IMG/VR virus record: IMGVR_UViG_3300046787_000098
Location: 1 to 57,054 of that record
DNA length: 57,054 nucleotides
Source: a virus
Strand: one strand, 5' to 3'
Positions within the stretch are counted from its first letter, which is position 1. Each line of letters opens with the position of its first letter. The translations under genes and the position numbers were made by a program. Below the pieces are notes generated by a model. The model worked only from the letters and a program-made list of their open reading frames with translations. It did not search any database and was not told the DNA's origin. Of this stretch, positions 31,722 through 40,261 are shown in pieces.

Positions 31722-31734
31722 AGGATGCTCCTAA

Positions 31735-32157
31735 TTATGGTGATGTGATTGCTTCAAATGATGCTGTGAAGTTTATCGCATTCGCGGTTCCAACGGTCAC
31801 ACCAACTGACTGATATTGAGTGACGTAGAACGATGTTGTCTTGTCCACAATGATCAGTGAAGAGTTAGCAGGAACGCTGATCTGGTATGCAATGTAGTAG
31901 GGTGTACCGCTTGCAAAAACAGAGTTGTTCGATACCGCAACGGTCACAGCAACAGCAGAGGATGTGACGTTAGATGCAACGATGTTGTTGATCTTGTTCA
32001 CAGTACCTGACGCTGGGTTCAGACCGGGCAACGAGACAGTACCGCTCGTGCTTGGGTCAGCGTATGTCCATGTTGCAACGGCTGTGGTCACGGATGGCGA
32101 AATGTACGCCGTGGTTCCATTGATGACCGTTACGTTAACGATATTTGGGTTTGCCAT
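31735..32157 (-). CDS. Beta-rich hypothetical tail protein, 140 aa
   Basis: An Ala/Val/Thr/Ser-rich protein without helix or metal motifs and with many beta-strand-like stretches (VTVINGTTAYISPSVTTAVA). It is probably a small jelly-roll or Ig-like tail component. It is packed between two adhesin or fibre genes. No family is recognised. Confidence 0.6.
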   Translation of the reverse strand: MANPNIVNVTVINGTTAYISPSVTTAVATWTYADPSTSGTVSLPGLNPASGTVNKINNIVASNVTSSAVAVTVAVSNNSVFASGTPYYIAYQISVPANSSLIIVDKTTSFYVTQYQSVGVTVGTANAINFTASFEAITSP

Positions 32158-32167
32158 TTATAGCTCC

Positions 32168-32548
32168 TTAGAATCCGAAAATCATCGCCATCGCAATGGC
32201 TTTACCAGTTGAAATACCACTTGCCGCTGGCGCTTGGGATACCCAAGTTGTGCCATTAGAGGTCAAGACGTTGCCTGAAGTGCTTGGCGCAACAGCTTGC
32301 AAAGCAGAGGTTCCGTTACCCAACAGCACGTTGTTTGCTGTCAGCGTTGTGGATCCTGTACCACCAGCAGAAACTGGCGTTGTCTTCCACGCAATGACTT
32401 GCACCGCATTAGAGCTGTCTTTGTAAAAGAGCTTACCATCGGCTGTGTTAATTGCCAACTCACCAGCGGCTAAATTGCCTGCTGTGGGCGCGTTTGTTGT
32501 TGTCGCGCTGTAGTAAAGCTGAATGGGTGTGTAGCCTGTTTGTGCCAT
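32168..32548 (-). CDS. Tail fibre-like protein, 126 aa
   Basis: MAQTGYTPIQLYYSATTTNA followed by a GNLAAGELAINTADGKLFYK strand region is a common phage fibre segment. The hydrophobic C-terminus (GKAIAMAMIFGF) is typical too. The ATG at 32548 shares one base with the stop of the large fibre (TAATG). A longer ORF from 32578 would overlap more and is rejected. It is probably a fibre tip or short fibre. Confidence 0.68.
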   Translation of the reverse strand: MAQTGYTPIQLYYSATTTNAPTAGNLAAGELAINTADGKLFYKDSSNAVQVIAWKTTPVSAGGTGSTTLTANNVLLGNGTSALQAVAPSTSGNVLTSNGTTWVSQAPAASGISTGKAIAMAMIFGF

Positions 32549-34695
32549 TAGAAGGTTCCTCCTGAGATGCCTGACCATACGGGTGTCGAAGAACCCGCCG
32601 ATGTTAATACTTGACCTGCCGTTCCGTTGGCAATAAAGCCTGTCGCTCCAGCACCAGTTTGATACGCAATTTGACTTGCCGCACCGCCTGCAATGTTTGT
32701 CGCAGTTGTTGCTGTTGTGGCTGTCGTAGCAGTTGTAGCCGCACCCACAGTGATTGATGCAGGGTTGGTGTACTGAGGCGCAGTTCCGTTCGATGTAAGG
32801 ATATACGTCGAAGCACCTACAGTTAGCTTGTCAAGGGTTGTTGTGGTGTTTGCAAACAGCAAGTCACCAACAGCAAATGACGTGATGCCAGTGCCACCAA
32901 CTGTAGGAGCAACAGAACCTGAAGTGATCTGTGATCCAGCAATTGCAATAGAAACATCAGCCGCCGCAGTCAGTTGACCTTGGGCATTGACTGAGTATGT
33001 TGGAACAGTAGCCGCCCCACCGTAGGAGCCAGACGTAACCGCTGTGTTGGCGATATTGAACGTGTAGGCTGGCGACTCATTCAGACCAGTGCCAGCAGAG
33101 TACGTCAAAGGCGCACCGAACTGTTGGAAAACAATTGCTGTTGTGCCGACAACAATAGGTAGTGGTGTCTGCTGTACCCATGAGGTATTTGCTAGGGTAG
33201 AGCCTGCGGTGATCAGGAAGAAGTCACCAGCATCAATCTGATCTACGCCTACGCCTGAAGAATCAAAGTCAGTCGCACGGGTCAGGATGTACGGAGCACC
33301 AGCAGAACCTGTCTGAGTGACCGTGTACACGCCATTGTTAGCTTGCGCGGCTTCGTTCTTAATCAGGACACGGTTGGTTGCCGCAACTGCTACACCGTCA
33401 ATGCTTAAAGCACCATTAGCATTCGCAGTCAACGTCGCACCAACACCAGACGAGCCGTTGTTGTACGTATTAGCCGCTAGAGCTGTAGTCGTTGCCAATC
33501 GGCATGACTGGTGGAAGTTAATACCTGAAGCAATCGCATCAGCATAGGTTTTGTTGACAATATCGTTGCCAGTTGTTGGAGCGGTGGTGATCGTTCCAGA
33601 GGTCATGGCGACCGATGTGAACGCACCAGTAGATGGCGTTGTCGCACCAACTGAAGTGTTGTCAACAGTGCTACCAGTAACCGTAGCGCTAGATACTGAA
33701 GCGCCGCTGATTGTTCCGCCAGTGATCGCCACAGCATTAGCGTCTTGCGTGGACATAGTCCCCAAGCCAGTGATCTGTGTGTTGGCGATTGCAATAGGCG
33801 TCTCAGCCATTGCTGTCAACTGACCTTGAGCGTTAACTGTGGCTGTCAGGGTCTTGGATGCCGCACCGTATGAACCAGCAGTCACAGCGGTATCGGCAAT
33901 TGAGATTGTGCCTGTGGAGGTGATCGGGCCACCTGTCAGACCAGTGCCAGTCAGAATAGATGTAACGCCAGAACCAGAAGCCAATGACGTCCAAGCACCG
34001 TTCAAATAAGCCTCAAGCAACGCAATGGTTGTGTTGTAGCGAAGCGTACCGTTGGTTGGGGATACTGCGCGGTCACCAGTGGTTCCAGAGGGTAGGACTA
34101 CGCCAGCGGAGCCGGGCAACGCTGGGTTATCCGTAATCGCAAATGTTGGGTTACCAGCAGATCCATCACCGTTCGTGACTGTGATCTGACCAGACGTCCC
34201 AAGCAGGTCACGACCAGTAACAGCCGTACCACTAGAAGTCAGAGCCAGAACACCCGTACCAGACAGCGCGGCAATAGATGCGGCAACGCCTGTTAGCTGG
34301 AAGGTTGGGTTACCAGACACGCCATCAGGGTTGGAGATGCTTAAACCGCTTCCAGACGTCTGAAATGTACGTCCTGTTACCGCGCCACCAGTTTTGGCAA
34401 TCATGCCGTTGGAGGACGATTCAAGGCTTCCTGAGACGCCATTTAGGGTGATCTGAAGGGTAGACTGAGCGCCACCATCAACCAAACCTACACCAGTACC
34501 GCCAGACAGCGCTCGGCTGTTGGCAAGTGTTGGCTCTTGGTTGAGCGTCAGGAACGTCTGTGTTTGGTTAGGCGATGATGAGATCGCGGACGTGGTTGTC
34601 TGTACGGTCTGACCATTTTGAACGATAGGAACGAGCTCCGTGCCCGTAATCGCGCCAGCCTGTGGGAGTTGGGTAATCGTTACTTGTGCGGACAT
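32548..34695 (-). CDS. Tail fibre protein, 715 aa
   Basis: A long Ser/Thr/Gly/Ala-rich beta fibre with repeated TGS, GTG and NAQGQLTA segments, for example two copies of VNAQGQLTA about 300 residues apart. The N-terminus (ITQLPQAGAITGTELVPIVQ) is a close relative of the 193-residue protein at 36642-37223 (ISAMPSAATLTGAELVPLVQ), suggesting a shared virion-anchoring module. It ends in GGTF, like the 409-residue fibre (GGSF). It is likely a receptor-binding fibre. A TAATG overlap couples it to the next gene. Confidence 0.78.
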   Translation of the reverse strand: MSAQVTITQLPQAGAITGTELVPIVQNGQTVQTTTSAISSSPNQTQTFLTLNQEPTLANSRALSGGTGVGLVDGGAQSTLQITLNGVSGSLESSSNGMIAKTGGAVTGRTFQTSGSGLSISNPDGVSGNPTFQLTGVAASIAALSGTGVLALTSSGTAVTGRDLLGTSGQITVTNGDGSAGNPTFAITDNPALPGSAGVVLPSGTTGDRAVSPTNGTLRYNTTIALLEAYLNGAWTSLASGSGVTSILTGTGLTGGPITSTGTISIADTAVTAGSYGAASKTLTATVNAQGQLTAMAETPIAIANTQITGLGTMSTQDANAVAITGGTISGASVSSATVTGSTVDNTSVGATTPSTGAFTSVAMTSGTITTAPTTGNDIVNKTYADAIASGINFHQSCRLATTTALAANTYNNGSSGVGATLTANANGALSIDGVAVAATNRVLIKNEAAQANNGVYTVTQTGSAGAPYILTRATDFDSSGVGVDQIDAGDFFLITAGSTLANTSWVQQTPLPIVVGTTAIVFQQFGAPLTYSAGTGLNESPAYTFNIANTAVTSGSYGGAATVPTYSVNAQGQLTAAADVSIAIAGSQITSGSVAPTVGGTGITSFAVGDLLFANTTTTLDKLTVGASTYILTSNGTAPQYTNPASITVGAATTATTATTATTATNIAGGAASQIAYQTGAGATGFIANGTAGQVLTSAGSSTPVWSGISGGTF

Positions 34696-34696
34696 A

Positions 34697-35044
34697 TCAT
34701 GGGCTCAGTTGGTCATTGTTACCGTTATTCTCAGGATCCTGAGTATTGCCTTCGGTCGAGATGATGAAGCTACCACCAGTGATACCGTTTTGGGTAGTGA
34801 CAATGTTGTTGTCATTGGCGGCAACGCTCACGTCAGGACGTGGGAATCTGATCGTTATTCTCTCAGTTTTACGGGCTGGTAGTCTATAGGGATCGATCTC
34901 ATCTGCACAACCTTGCCCACAGACTTGGAGGCCGGGGAAATTCGGGTCAGCTCTCATCTCCGCATGGGCACGCTTCATCTTGCATCTATCGCAAATAGCA
35001 ATAGACAAAGTTGAAAGCCCACGGGTATCGAGAAAAACTGGCAT
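34697..35044 (-). CDS. Zinc-binding conserved phage protein, 115 aa
   Basis: C18-x2-C21 and C42-x3-C46 (CDRCKMKR, VCGQGC) make a probable zinc site, followed by DPYRLPAR. The family is frequent in freshwater podophages beside the adaptor. The role may be structural (tail joint) or regulatory. The Asn/Gly-rich C-terminal tail (ITGGSF) is low complexity. It overlaps the adaptor by 1 bp. Confidence 0.7.
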   Translation of the reverse strand: MPVFLDTRGLSTLSIAICDRCKMKRAHAEMRADPNFPGLQVCGQGCADEIDPYRLPARKTERITIRFPRPDVSVAANDNNIVTTQNGITGGSFIISTEGNTQDPENNGNNDQLSP

Positions 35045-36114
35045 TATCTTGTGTACACCGAGATGTTAGGGGCGAAGTAGATGGGTGACTTATCGCGTTC
35101 TTCTTGTTCGACCATGTTCAGATACTTTTCGGCTTGGCCCTCGAGGTACTGGATGCGTGCCATGTCAACACCGGGCAACTCGAGGCTCATCCTGTGAGCC
35201 AGCATCATCAAAGTAGCCTCATACCAGCGTGTTGGGATGTACAGCTCGTCTGTCAGCGCACCAACGTCCATGATCTGCTTGCTGTACCACACCGTGATCT
35301 GCACGAATGGGTCGCTAGGGACAGGCCACAGATACAGTGAGGGCAGTGGAATTGTGCGATCAAACCAGAATTGGAAGGGTTGGTTCGCTGTGAAGTTCTT
35401 GTTTGGCAGGTTTGTGTAGTCGTCGCGGTTCAAACGAGACATTGTGATCTCGGTTGAGTTGTTTCCAACGTAAAACTCACGCAAAGCCAAGGTTGTGCCA
35501 CCAGAGGCGCGGACACGGTAATACTGGACAGCTTGCCCCGGGTTTATATCCGTCCAAATCCACTGGTTGTCAGTCACAGTCACCGTTCCGAGGCTCTCAA
35601 GCGTCGACCATGTGCTGTTATCTGTCGAATATTCGAGGGTCAGCGTCCATGTTGCGCTACCACCACCTGCCACGTAGGGCAAGATACCGATGGAGCCAGC
35701 ATAAATGTCTTGGTTTGTACCAAAATTGGCTGAAATGTTGCCGTTTGCGCTTGTCTGCTGGCAGTACGTGTCGACGTCATTGTCACCAACGTTAGCCACA
35801 GTACCGCCTGCTGAGCTGGTGTAACTGCAATCAGGGCGGTTCATCGTGCGATAGAGCACGTTTAGAGCGTCGTTTGCACCAGCAGGCAGGGTGTATATGT
35901 AATTGTTCGCAGAAGCGCCCAAAACGATCTTATCGATGGCGAAATACTGGATCCCGATGTTGATCAGGTTCTGCAAAAGAAAGCCAAGAGACTGACGAGC
36001 GGAGACAAGTTGCTCAGAGGTCAGCTCTTCAGCCAATTTGCCAGCACGTCTCGCACCATGATCAATCAGGGTTTGGACATTAACTGTTTGACCGTATGTG
36101 TCGGAGTACGCCAT
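35044..36114 (-). CDS. Tail adaptor (gp4/SU10-like) with discoidin-like insertion, 356 aa
   Basis: The N-terminus (VQTLIDHGARRAGKLAEELT, then RQSLGFLLQNLINIGIQYFA) and C-terminus (WYSKQIMDVGALTDEL, then ARIQYLEGQAEKYLNMVE) form the helical adaptor fold that sits under the portal. Residues about 95-215 are inserted: DVDTYCQQTSANGNI, TLEYSTDNSTW and YYRVRASGG, resembling an F5/8 type C/discoidin carbohydrate-binding domain. The insertion explains the length (356 against ~170-210 for a plain adaptor). The domain would sit on the outside of the neck. A second adaptor is at 22142-22777. Confidence 0.72.
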   Translation of the reverse strand: MAYSDTYGQTVNVQTLIDHGARRAGKLAEELTSEQLVSARQSLGFLLQNLINIGIQYFAIDKIVLGASANNYIYTLPAGANDALNVLYRTMNRPDCSYTSSAGGTVANVGDNDVDTYCQQTSANGNISANFGTNQDIYAGSIGILPYVAGGGSATWTLTLEYSTDNSTWSTLESLGTVTVTDNQWIWTDINPGQAVQYYRVRASGGTTLALREFYVGNNSTEITMSRLNRDDYTNLPNKNFTANQPFQFWFDRTIPLPSLYLWPVPSDPFVQITVWYSKQIMDVGALTDELYIPTRWYEATLMMLAHRMSLELPGVDMARIQYLEGQAEKYLNMVEQEERDKSPIYFAPNISVYTR

Positions 36115-36126
36115 TGTTGATTCCTC

Positions 36127-36645
36127 TTACCAGCCGGGGCAATTCCACCGTTGCATCGATGCACGCGATCTACTGCCCTTTTCGCTCTTTTCTGCCACAG
36201 GCTCCATTCTCGCGCAAAACGAGTCCCTACGGGCACCGCCTTGGGGCTGTGGAGCCTTTAAATTTGATCCTGTCTCACGGTTGTACTTGGCACGACCTTT
36301 TGCGGTCAAACCAGCACCCTTGTCAGCAGGAAGCTTCTCGCCACGACCGATAGCCAAGCTAGGGCCACCGTTCTTCATTTTGGCTGTTTTGGCTGACTCT
36401 TTAAAAGCGTTCGCAGTTGGCGCACCTTTGCTACCTGCTCTGCGCATTTTCTCGCCAGAGCCTTCAGCGATTCTTTCGCGCTTTGCATGAATGTTGGCAT
36501 AGAGGCCACCTTCCTTGAATTCTTTGCCCTTGTCAGCCTTGGCAAACTCTTTGCCGACCTTCTGGGGCACACCACCAAAGCCACCCTTTGTGTGGGCGGC
36601 GGCTTGCATCAGCTTGTGTTGGGCGGCGGACTTGCTAGGCATCAT
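36127..36645 (-). CDS. Small basic protein with DUF6321-like C-terminus, 172 aa
   Basis: The C-terminus AGLTAKGRAKYNRETGSNLK, then RRDSFCARM is the DUF6321 signature. N-terminal parts are Lys/Gly-rich (KSAAQHKLMQAAAHTKGG, FKEGGLYANIHAKRERIAEG). It is very basic and probably virion- or DNA-associated. The ATG at 36645 overlaps the upstream stop. It shares the F/M-K-x-GG pattern seen in other late proteins. Confidence 0.7.
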   Translation of the reverse strand: MMPSKSAAQHKLMQAAAHTKGGFGGVPQKVGKEFAKADKGKEFKEGGLYANIHAKRERIAEGSGEKMRRAGSKGAPTANAFKESAKTAKMKNGGPSLAIGRGEKLPADKGAGLTAKGRAKYNRETGSNLKAPQPQGGARRDSFCARMEPVAEKSEKGSRSRASMQRWNCPGW

Positions 36646-37223
36646 GCCACCTGATTGATTGTCATCACCACAGATGCGGTGGAGGGCCAGCTTGCGCCAG
36701 CGGCAAGGGTTCTAATGTTAACTGTCGTGCTTGCCGAAGTCCAAACCAACTGGATGTAGTCGTTTGCCGCAAGATCTAGGAAGAAGTTCCAGCCAACAAT
36801 AGCATGACCATCGACGCTACCGTGGCTGTTTGGAACTGATACCAAGCCAGTAGATCCACCAATGTCGGTTCCGTTTTTACGCAACCAAACGTAGATGTCT
36901 TGCAACTGAACGCTAGTACAGCCAAACTGAATGCTGAACTGGAAGTTGTACTTGCCAGCTTTGGTAACGGTAAGCCGAGAACCAGAGACCAACGTAATGC
37001 CTGTTGCCCAGCTCGTGGTGTTAAAAGTCACGACAGCAGGAGTGTTTGCAGTTACAAGGTTTTGGTTCGTGTAGTCTTCAAACGCCGCATTTGCACCATA
37101 GGTAAATGTAGTCAGCGTAGACAGAGTTGTTTGGACGTTCCCGCCAGATTGAACCAGAGGAACAAGTTCAGCGCCTGTAAGCGTTGCCGCACTGGGCATT
37201 GCCGAGATTTTTTGGTCAGCCAT
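36642..37223 (-). CDS. Tail fibre-anchor-like protein, 193 aa
   Basis: The first 35 residues (ISAMPSAATLTGAELVPLVQ then NVQTTLSTL) parallel the N-terminus of the 715-residue fibre. The rest (about 55-193) is a jelly-roll/C1q- or TNF-like beta sandwich: YNFQFSIQFGCTSVQLQDIY, then WVTS-type strands. It may be a short receptor-binding protein sharing an attachment module with the long fibre. It is packed by 1-4 bp overlaps. Confidence 0.65.
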   Translation of the reverse strand: MADQKISAMPSAATLTGAELVPLVQSGGNVQTTLSTLTTFTYGANAAFEDYTNQNLVTANTPAVVTFNTTSWATGITLVSGSRLTVTKAGKYNFQFSIQFGCTSVQLQDIYVWLRKNGTDIGGSTGLVSVPNSHGSVDGHAIVGWNFFLDLAANDYIQLVWTSASTTVNIRTLAAGASWPSTASVVMTINQVA

Positions 37224-37456
37224 TAGTTGCTCTCCAGTTCAATTTTGCTATTGTCTTCTTGCAAGACGTATCCTGAGTTTTCCATCAGAATGTAAAACTT
37301 AGTCCGTGCCGCACCGCCATAGAGGTCAACAACTCCGTTGTCCCCTACGTCGTCGCCCGGGGTTGATCCCACCACGTTTGCGGCAGTCACATTTAAAGCA
37401 AACCCATCGCTGGTATTTGCTTGATTGGCTACGCCTGTGTAACCAACATAAGGCAT
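37223..37456 (-). CDS. Small hypothetical virion protein, 77 aa
   Basis: The function is unknown. It is short, Gly/Asn/Val-rich and beta-like (MPYVGYTGVANQANTSDGFA). It ends acidic (NSKIELESN). Overlaps and 1-bp gaps with neighbours place it in the head-tail structural block. Confidence 0.6.
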   Translation of the reverse strand: MPYVGYTGVANQANTSDGFALNVTAANVVGSTPGDDVGDNGVVDLYGGAARTKFYILMENSGYVLQEDNSKIELESN

Positions 37457-37457
37457 A

Positions 37458-37760
37458 TCAAATACCTGCTTGGATGAGGTTCAAGGTCGCTGTACCAGCA
37501 CCAGAGTTCACCAGAACCTTGATACCAGTCACAGGGAACGCATAGTTACCATCTTGGTTGTCAGTCTTGCTGGCAATCGTAGGATGGCTGAACCAAGTCG
37601 TAAAACCCACAGCAGGGTCATCAAAAGTGTGCTGGACGGTATAGTTGACCGTGCCAGTCGCCACAACACCAAAGCCCACATTGAAGGGGCTGATATTCGT
37701 ATTCATCACCAAAGCGGAACTAGATCCAGTACCCGTCTTCGAAACTGTTTGCACTTTCAT
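37458..37760 (-). CDS. Small beta-rich virion protein, 100 aa
   Basis: It contains strand-rich repeats (MNTNISPFNVGFGVVATGTV) and NLIQAGI at the end, consistent with a small decoration or tube protein. The ATG at 37760 is six bases after GGAG; the ORF is open to an upstream codon at 37772. The terminator-like hairpin at 37774-37799 lies between it and the upstream Lys/Gly-rich gene. Confidence 0.65.
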   Translation of the reverse strand: MKVQTVSKTGTGSSSALVMNTNISPFNVGFGVVATGTVNYTVQHTFDDPAVGFTTWFSHPTIASKTDNQDGNYAFPVTGIKVLVNSGAGTATLNLIQAGI

Positions 37761-37773
37761 GCGATTCTCCATT

Positions 37774-37799
37774 TAAAAGTGGGAGCCGAAGCCCCCACT
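37774..37799 (-). terminator. UUCG-loop hairpin terminator, Lys/Gly-rich gene end
   Basis: On the minus strand AGTGGGGGC-TTCG-GCTCCCACT (37778-37799) is followed by TTTTAA. A nine-base-pair stem has one G-T wobble. A similar element with its wobble at a different step lies at 39294-39322. It may partially terminate or process the late transcript. Confidence 0.65.
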
Positions 37800-37804
37800 T
37801 AGGT

Positions 37805-38821
37805 TCAGCACTTAACTGATCCACCACGTTTCTTAGCAGGAGATACTGTCACGGACTTCTCAGTCTTGGTGACAGAGCCAGCAGGCTTGTCCTTGCTAGT
37901 AAACAGACTCTTCGCACCCTCATACAGCTTGCTAGGGATGTCACGGATGGTTTTAGCCATGCTCATGTCTTCCTCAGATGGGCCGATTGATTTGTCGTAA
38001 GCGCCTTTGGAAAGGTCAGTTACTTTCCCGCCAGATTGATACTTCAGGTTGCTCTGGGCTTTCGCTTGCTTCATCGCTGTTGCGTTCTCAGACTTGAAGT
38101 TACTTTGCAGTTTCTTCTCGGCTGGAGTCACACTGCCACCCTTTTTAAAGGTGCCAGATTGACGATCATTGCTGACAGGGGCAGACGGCTTTTTTGCTGG
38201 GTAGGCTACGGCGTGACCGCTGTTATTAACAGCTCCCCCCGTAGCGTAGTGCTTTTTTGCCGCACCGCCTTTTTTGTAGCCACCAGCGTTGCCCATCTTT
38301 ACTTCGCCTGTGGGGGCGGAGTTAGTGTCAGGTTTAGCTGTGTCCATCTTGGTGTTGCGGTACTCGCCACCTTGTTTTTCGGTGTTGATGATGCCGCCCT
38401 TTTTGTAGCCGCCTTGACCATTGACAACGCCGCCCGTGGCGTAACCAGCAGGCTTCGTCGACTTGGCAATGCCACCAGTAGCCAGACCTTTGTGGGCCTT
38501 GCTTGCTGGTTTGCCTTCGTGAGACTTCAGCTCAGACTTAATGCCTTTGAGGGCCTTCATCTCAGCTTTGTGCTCACCCTTGGACTCGCCACCTTCCTTC
38601 ATGCCCAACATAGCCGCACGACGTGCCGCCATAGTAGGACGCTTAGGACGAGCGACGGGCATCATGCCGCCACGAGCAGGCATAGCAGAACCCATGGAAG
38701 AGCCCATAGGCGCACCCATCATTCCGCCGTCTGCCTTTTTAACGGATCCGCCTTTTTTGAGCTTCAATTCGATTGAAGGCTCTGTGGTCTCCATTTTGAC
38801 CATTGGCTTAAATTGACCCAT
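37805..38821 (-). CDS. Lys/Gly-rich protein with repeated KKGG motifs, 338 aa
   Basis: An unusual, highly basic, low-complexity protein without a fold I recognise. KKGG occurs repeatedly (LKKGGSVKKADGG, two YKKGG, FKKGGSV), with MKEGG, ATGG in three contexts and RGGSVKC at the very end. The middle is Lys/Ala-rich. It could be a histone-like DNA-condensing or internal capsid protein. It lies between the 149-residue head protein and a UUCG terminator. Its high abundance is suggested by its own hairpin and position near the major capsid gene (inference). Confidence 0.68.
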   Translation of the reverse strand: MGQFKPMVKMETTEPSIELKLKKGGSVKKADGGMMGAPMGSSMGSAMPARGGMMPVARPKRPTMAARRAAMLGMKEGGESKGEHKAEMKALKGIKSELKSHEGKPASKAHKGLATGGIAKSTKPAGYATGGVVNGQGGYKKGGIINTEKQGGEYRNTKMDTAKPDTNSAPTGEVKMGNAGGYKKGGAAKKHYATGGAVNNSGHAVAYPAKKPSAPVSNDRQSGTFKKGGSVTPAEKKLQSNFKSENATAMKQAKAQSNLKYQSGGKVTDLSKGAYDKSIGPSEEDMSMAKTIRDIPSKLYEGAKSLFTSKDKPAGSVTKTEKSVTVSPAKKRGGSVKC

Positions 38822-38832
38822 GATTGTGCTCC

Positions 38833-39282
38833 TTAGACTTTCTGAGCATACACAACGGTCAGGCGAATAACGCCTTGTGTTGTGCTGATCGTGCCGTTAG
38901 GGTCAAGCGTAACGACGACAGAGGTATTGCTACCAATGTCGCTCATTGCGAGCAACTGAGCGGCTGTGAAGGTTAAGGCGGCGCGACCACCTGCAAACAC
39001 ATCAGTCGAGGACACGTATTGTGTACCTGCGGCGGCTGTGCCAACGGTCATTGCAATTGCAGTAGCTGTACCGCCACCAACCACTTCGTCCACAACCATG
39101 TCAGCAAAAATGCTGATGATTTGTGAGGAAGCAGGAAGAGTCAGTGTTGAGCTAGTAGCAGTGCCTGCGGCGGCGGTTGTGACAGTAGTTGTCTGAGTCA
39201 TGACGACGAAACCGCCATCAGTAGTGTCAGTCAATGTGCCAGAACCTGCACGCAGGGTAGAACCAAAATAGGTTTGTGCCAT
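38833..39282 (-). CDS. Probable head decoration protein, 149 aa
   Basis: Strand-rich Thr/Ala/Val protein (VTTAAAGTATSSTLTLPASS, later TQYVSSTDVFAGGRAALTF, ending in GVIRLTVVYAQKV). The composition suits a small capsid decoration or vertex protein. It directly follows the major capsid gene in the late transcript, separated by a terminator-like hairpin, as in other head modules. No family is named. Confidence 0.62.
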   Translation of the reverse strand: MAQTYFGSTLRAGSGTLTDTTDGGFVVMTQTTTVTTAAAGTATSSTLTLPASSQIISIFADMVVDEVVGGGTATAIAMTVGTAAAGTQYVSSTDVFAGGRAALTFTAAQLLAMSDIGSNTSVVVTLDPNGTISTTQGVIRLTVVYAQKV

Positions 39283-39293
39283 TGTCTTTTCTC

Positions 39294-39322
39294 CTTAAAA
39301 CGTAGGGGCCGAAGCCCCCACT
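39294..39322 (-). terminator. UUCG-loop hairpin terminator after the major capsid gene
   Basis: The minus strand reads GTGGGGGC-TTCG-GCCCCTAC followed by GTTTTAAGG (39294-39321). An eight-pair stem carries one G-T wobble. It lies just after the major capsid stop. It would reduce downstream expression relative to the capsid, or protect its mRNA. Confidence 0.65.
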
Positions 39323-39327
39323 TGGGT

Positions 39328-40245
39328 TTAGACGCCAGCAGTGCCGTACATTGCACGAGGATCAGTGAAGCCCACGTCGTAACGCTCTGTCGCTTTATAG
39401 CGCATAGAGTCAGTTTCGAAGTCGCCTTCCATAGTCTTCTCGAGCTTACGACGCATCATCAGCTTCATGCCTTCAGGAGCGTCGGTTTGTACCCACCATG
39501 ACGATGCGTTGGTCAAACGTGACAAGACAGCCGCGCCTTCGTCCAACAAACCGATGGACTTGACAGGGTTGATGTCGTTGTTTGCGTTACCAGCACGCAA
39601 GACGGATTTCAACAGAACTTCAGCTTGGAAGACGTTGCCGGGGGCGACCACCAACTGGCGGGGCACCAAACGAATTTTCTTACCGTTGTTGTCCACAGCT
39701 TGACGAATCTGGATCAACATCTGCTCAAGCGATGTCTGTGACAGATTGGCGGCTGTAGCCAATTGGTTGCTGAATGTACCGTTCACGATTGGGTGATTGG
39801 TTGCAATCAAAGCAACGCCGTCGCCACCTGCTGTAGCACCGCCAGTGAAGGCGTTGTTCAACACGTTAGCAGACAATGTCTCTTTGGTCTCAATCAAAGA
39901 CTGAGCCAAGTGACGTGCGTACACCTGACCGATACGGATGTGGTCACCGTCTTCAACCAAAACTTTGGTCAAAGCGAATGCCAAGCCGTACACAGAGTAC
40001 ACATAGCGTTTCAAGAACAACACACCACCTTGTTGGTACGACACAGGAGTGCCGTCAGGCAACTGAGGTGCGGCACCGAAACCGTACAAGACGGGTTCTT
40101 CGTGGTAGTTGCGTGGGATGCCTTCTTGTTCCGTGAAAACACGAGACCATTCATCGGCACGTTGGTCGTAGACACCGTCAAAACATTCATTCAAGATTGG
40201 TTCGACGATGCTACGAAAGTCGGTACTGCGCATTGGAGCGGCCAT
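39328..40245 (-). CDS. Major capsid protein, Mu gpT-like, 305 aa
   Basis: Hallmarks of the gpT/HK97-like capsid family: RSIVEPILNECFDGVYDQRA, VSYQQGGVLFLKRYVYSVYG, IRIGQVYARHLAQSLIETKE, ATNHPIVNGTFSNQL, RQLVVAPGNVFQAEVLLKS and a C-terminal FETDSMRYKATERYDVGFTD. No N-terminal delta domain is needed, since a separate scaffold gene lies upstream (41433). The length is close to gpT-type capsids (about 300). It is followed by a terminator hairpin, as for abundant capsid mRNAs. It builds the icosahedral shell. Confidence is good on family, moderate on subfamily. Confidence 0.85.
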   Translation of the reverse strand: MAAPMRSTDFRSIVEPILNECFDGVYDQRADEWSRVFTEQEGIPRNYHEEPVLYGFGAAPQLPDGTPVSYQQGGVLFLKRYVYSVYGLAFALTKVLVEDGDHIRIGQVYARHLAQSLIETKETLSANVLNNAFTGGATAGGDGVALIATNHPIVNGTFSNQLATAANLSQTSLEQMLIQIRQAVDNNGKKIRLVPRQLVVAPGNVFQAEVLLKSVLRAGNANNDINPVKSIGLLDEGAAVLSRLTNASSWWVQTDAPEGMKLMMRRKLEKTMEGDFETDSMRYKATERYDVGFTDPRAMYGTAGV

Positions 40246-40261
40246 GGTTCATGTCCTCCTA

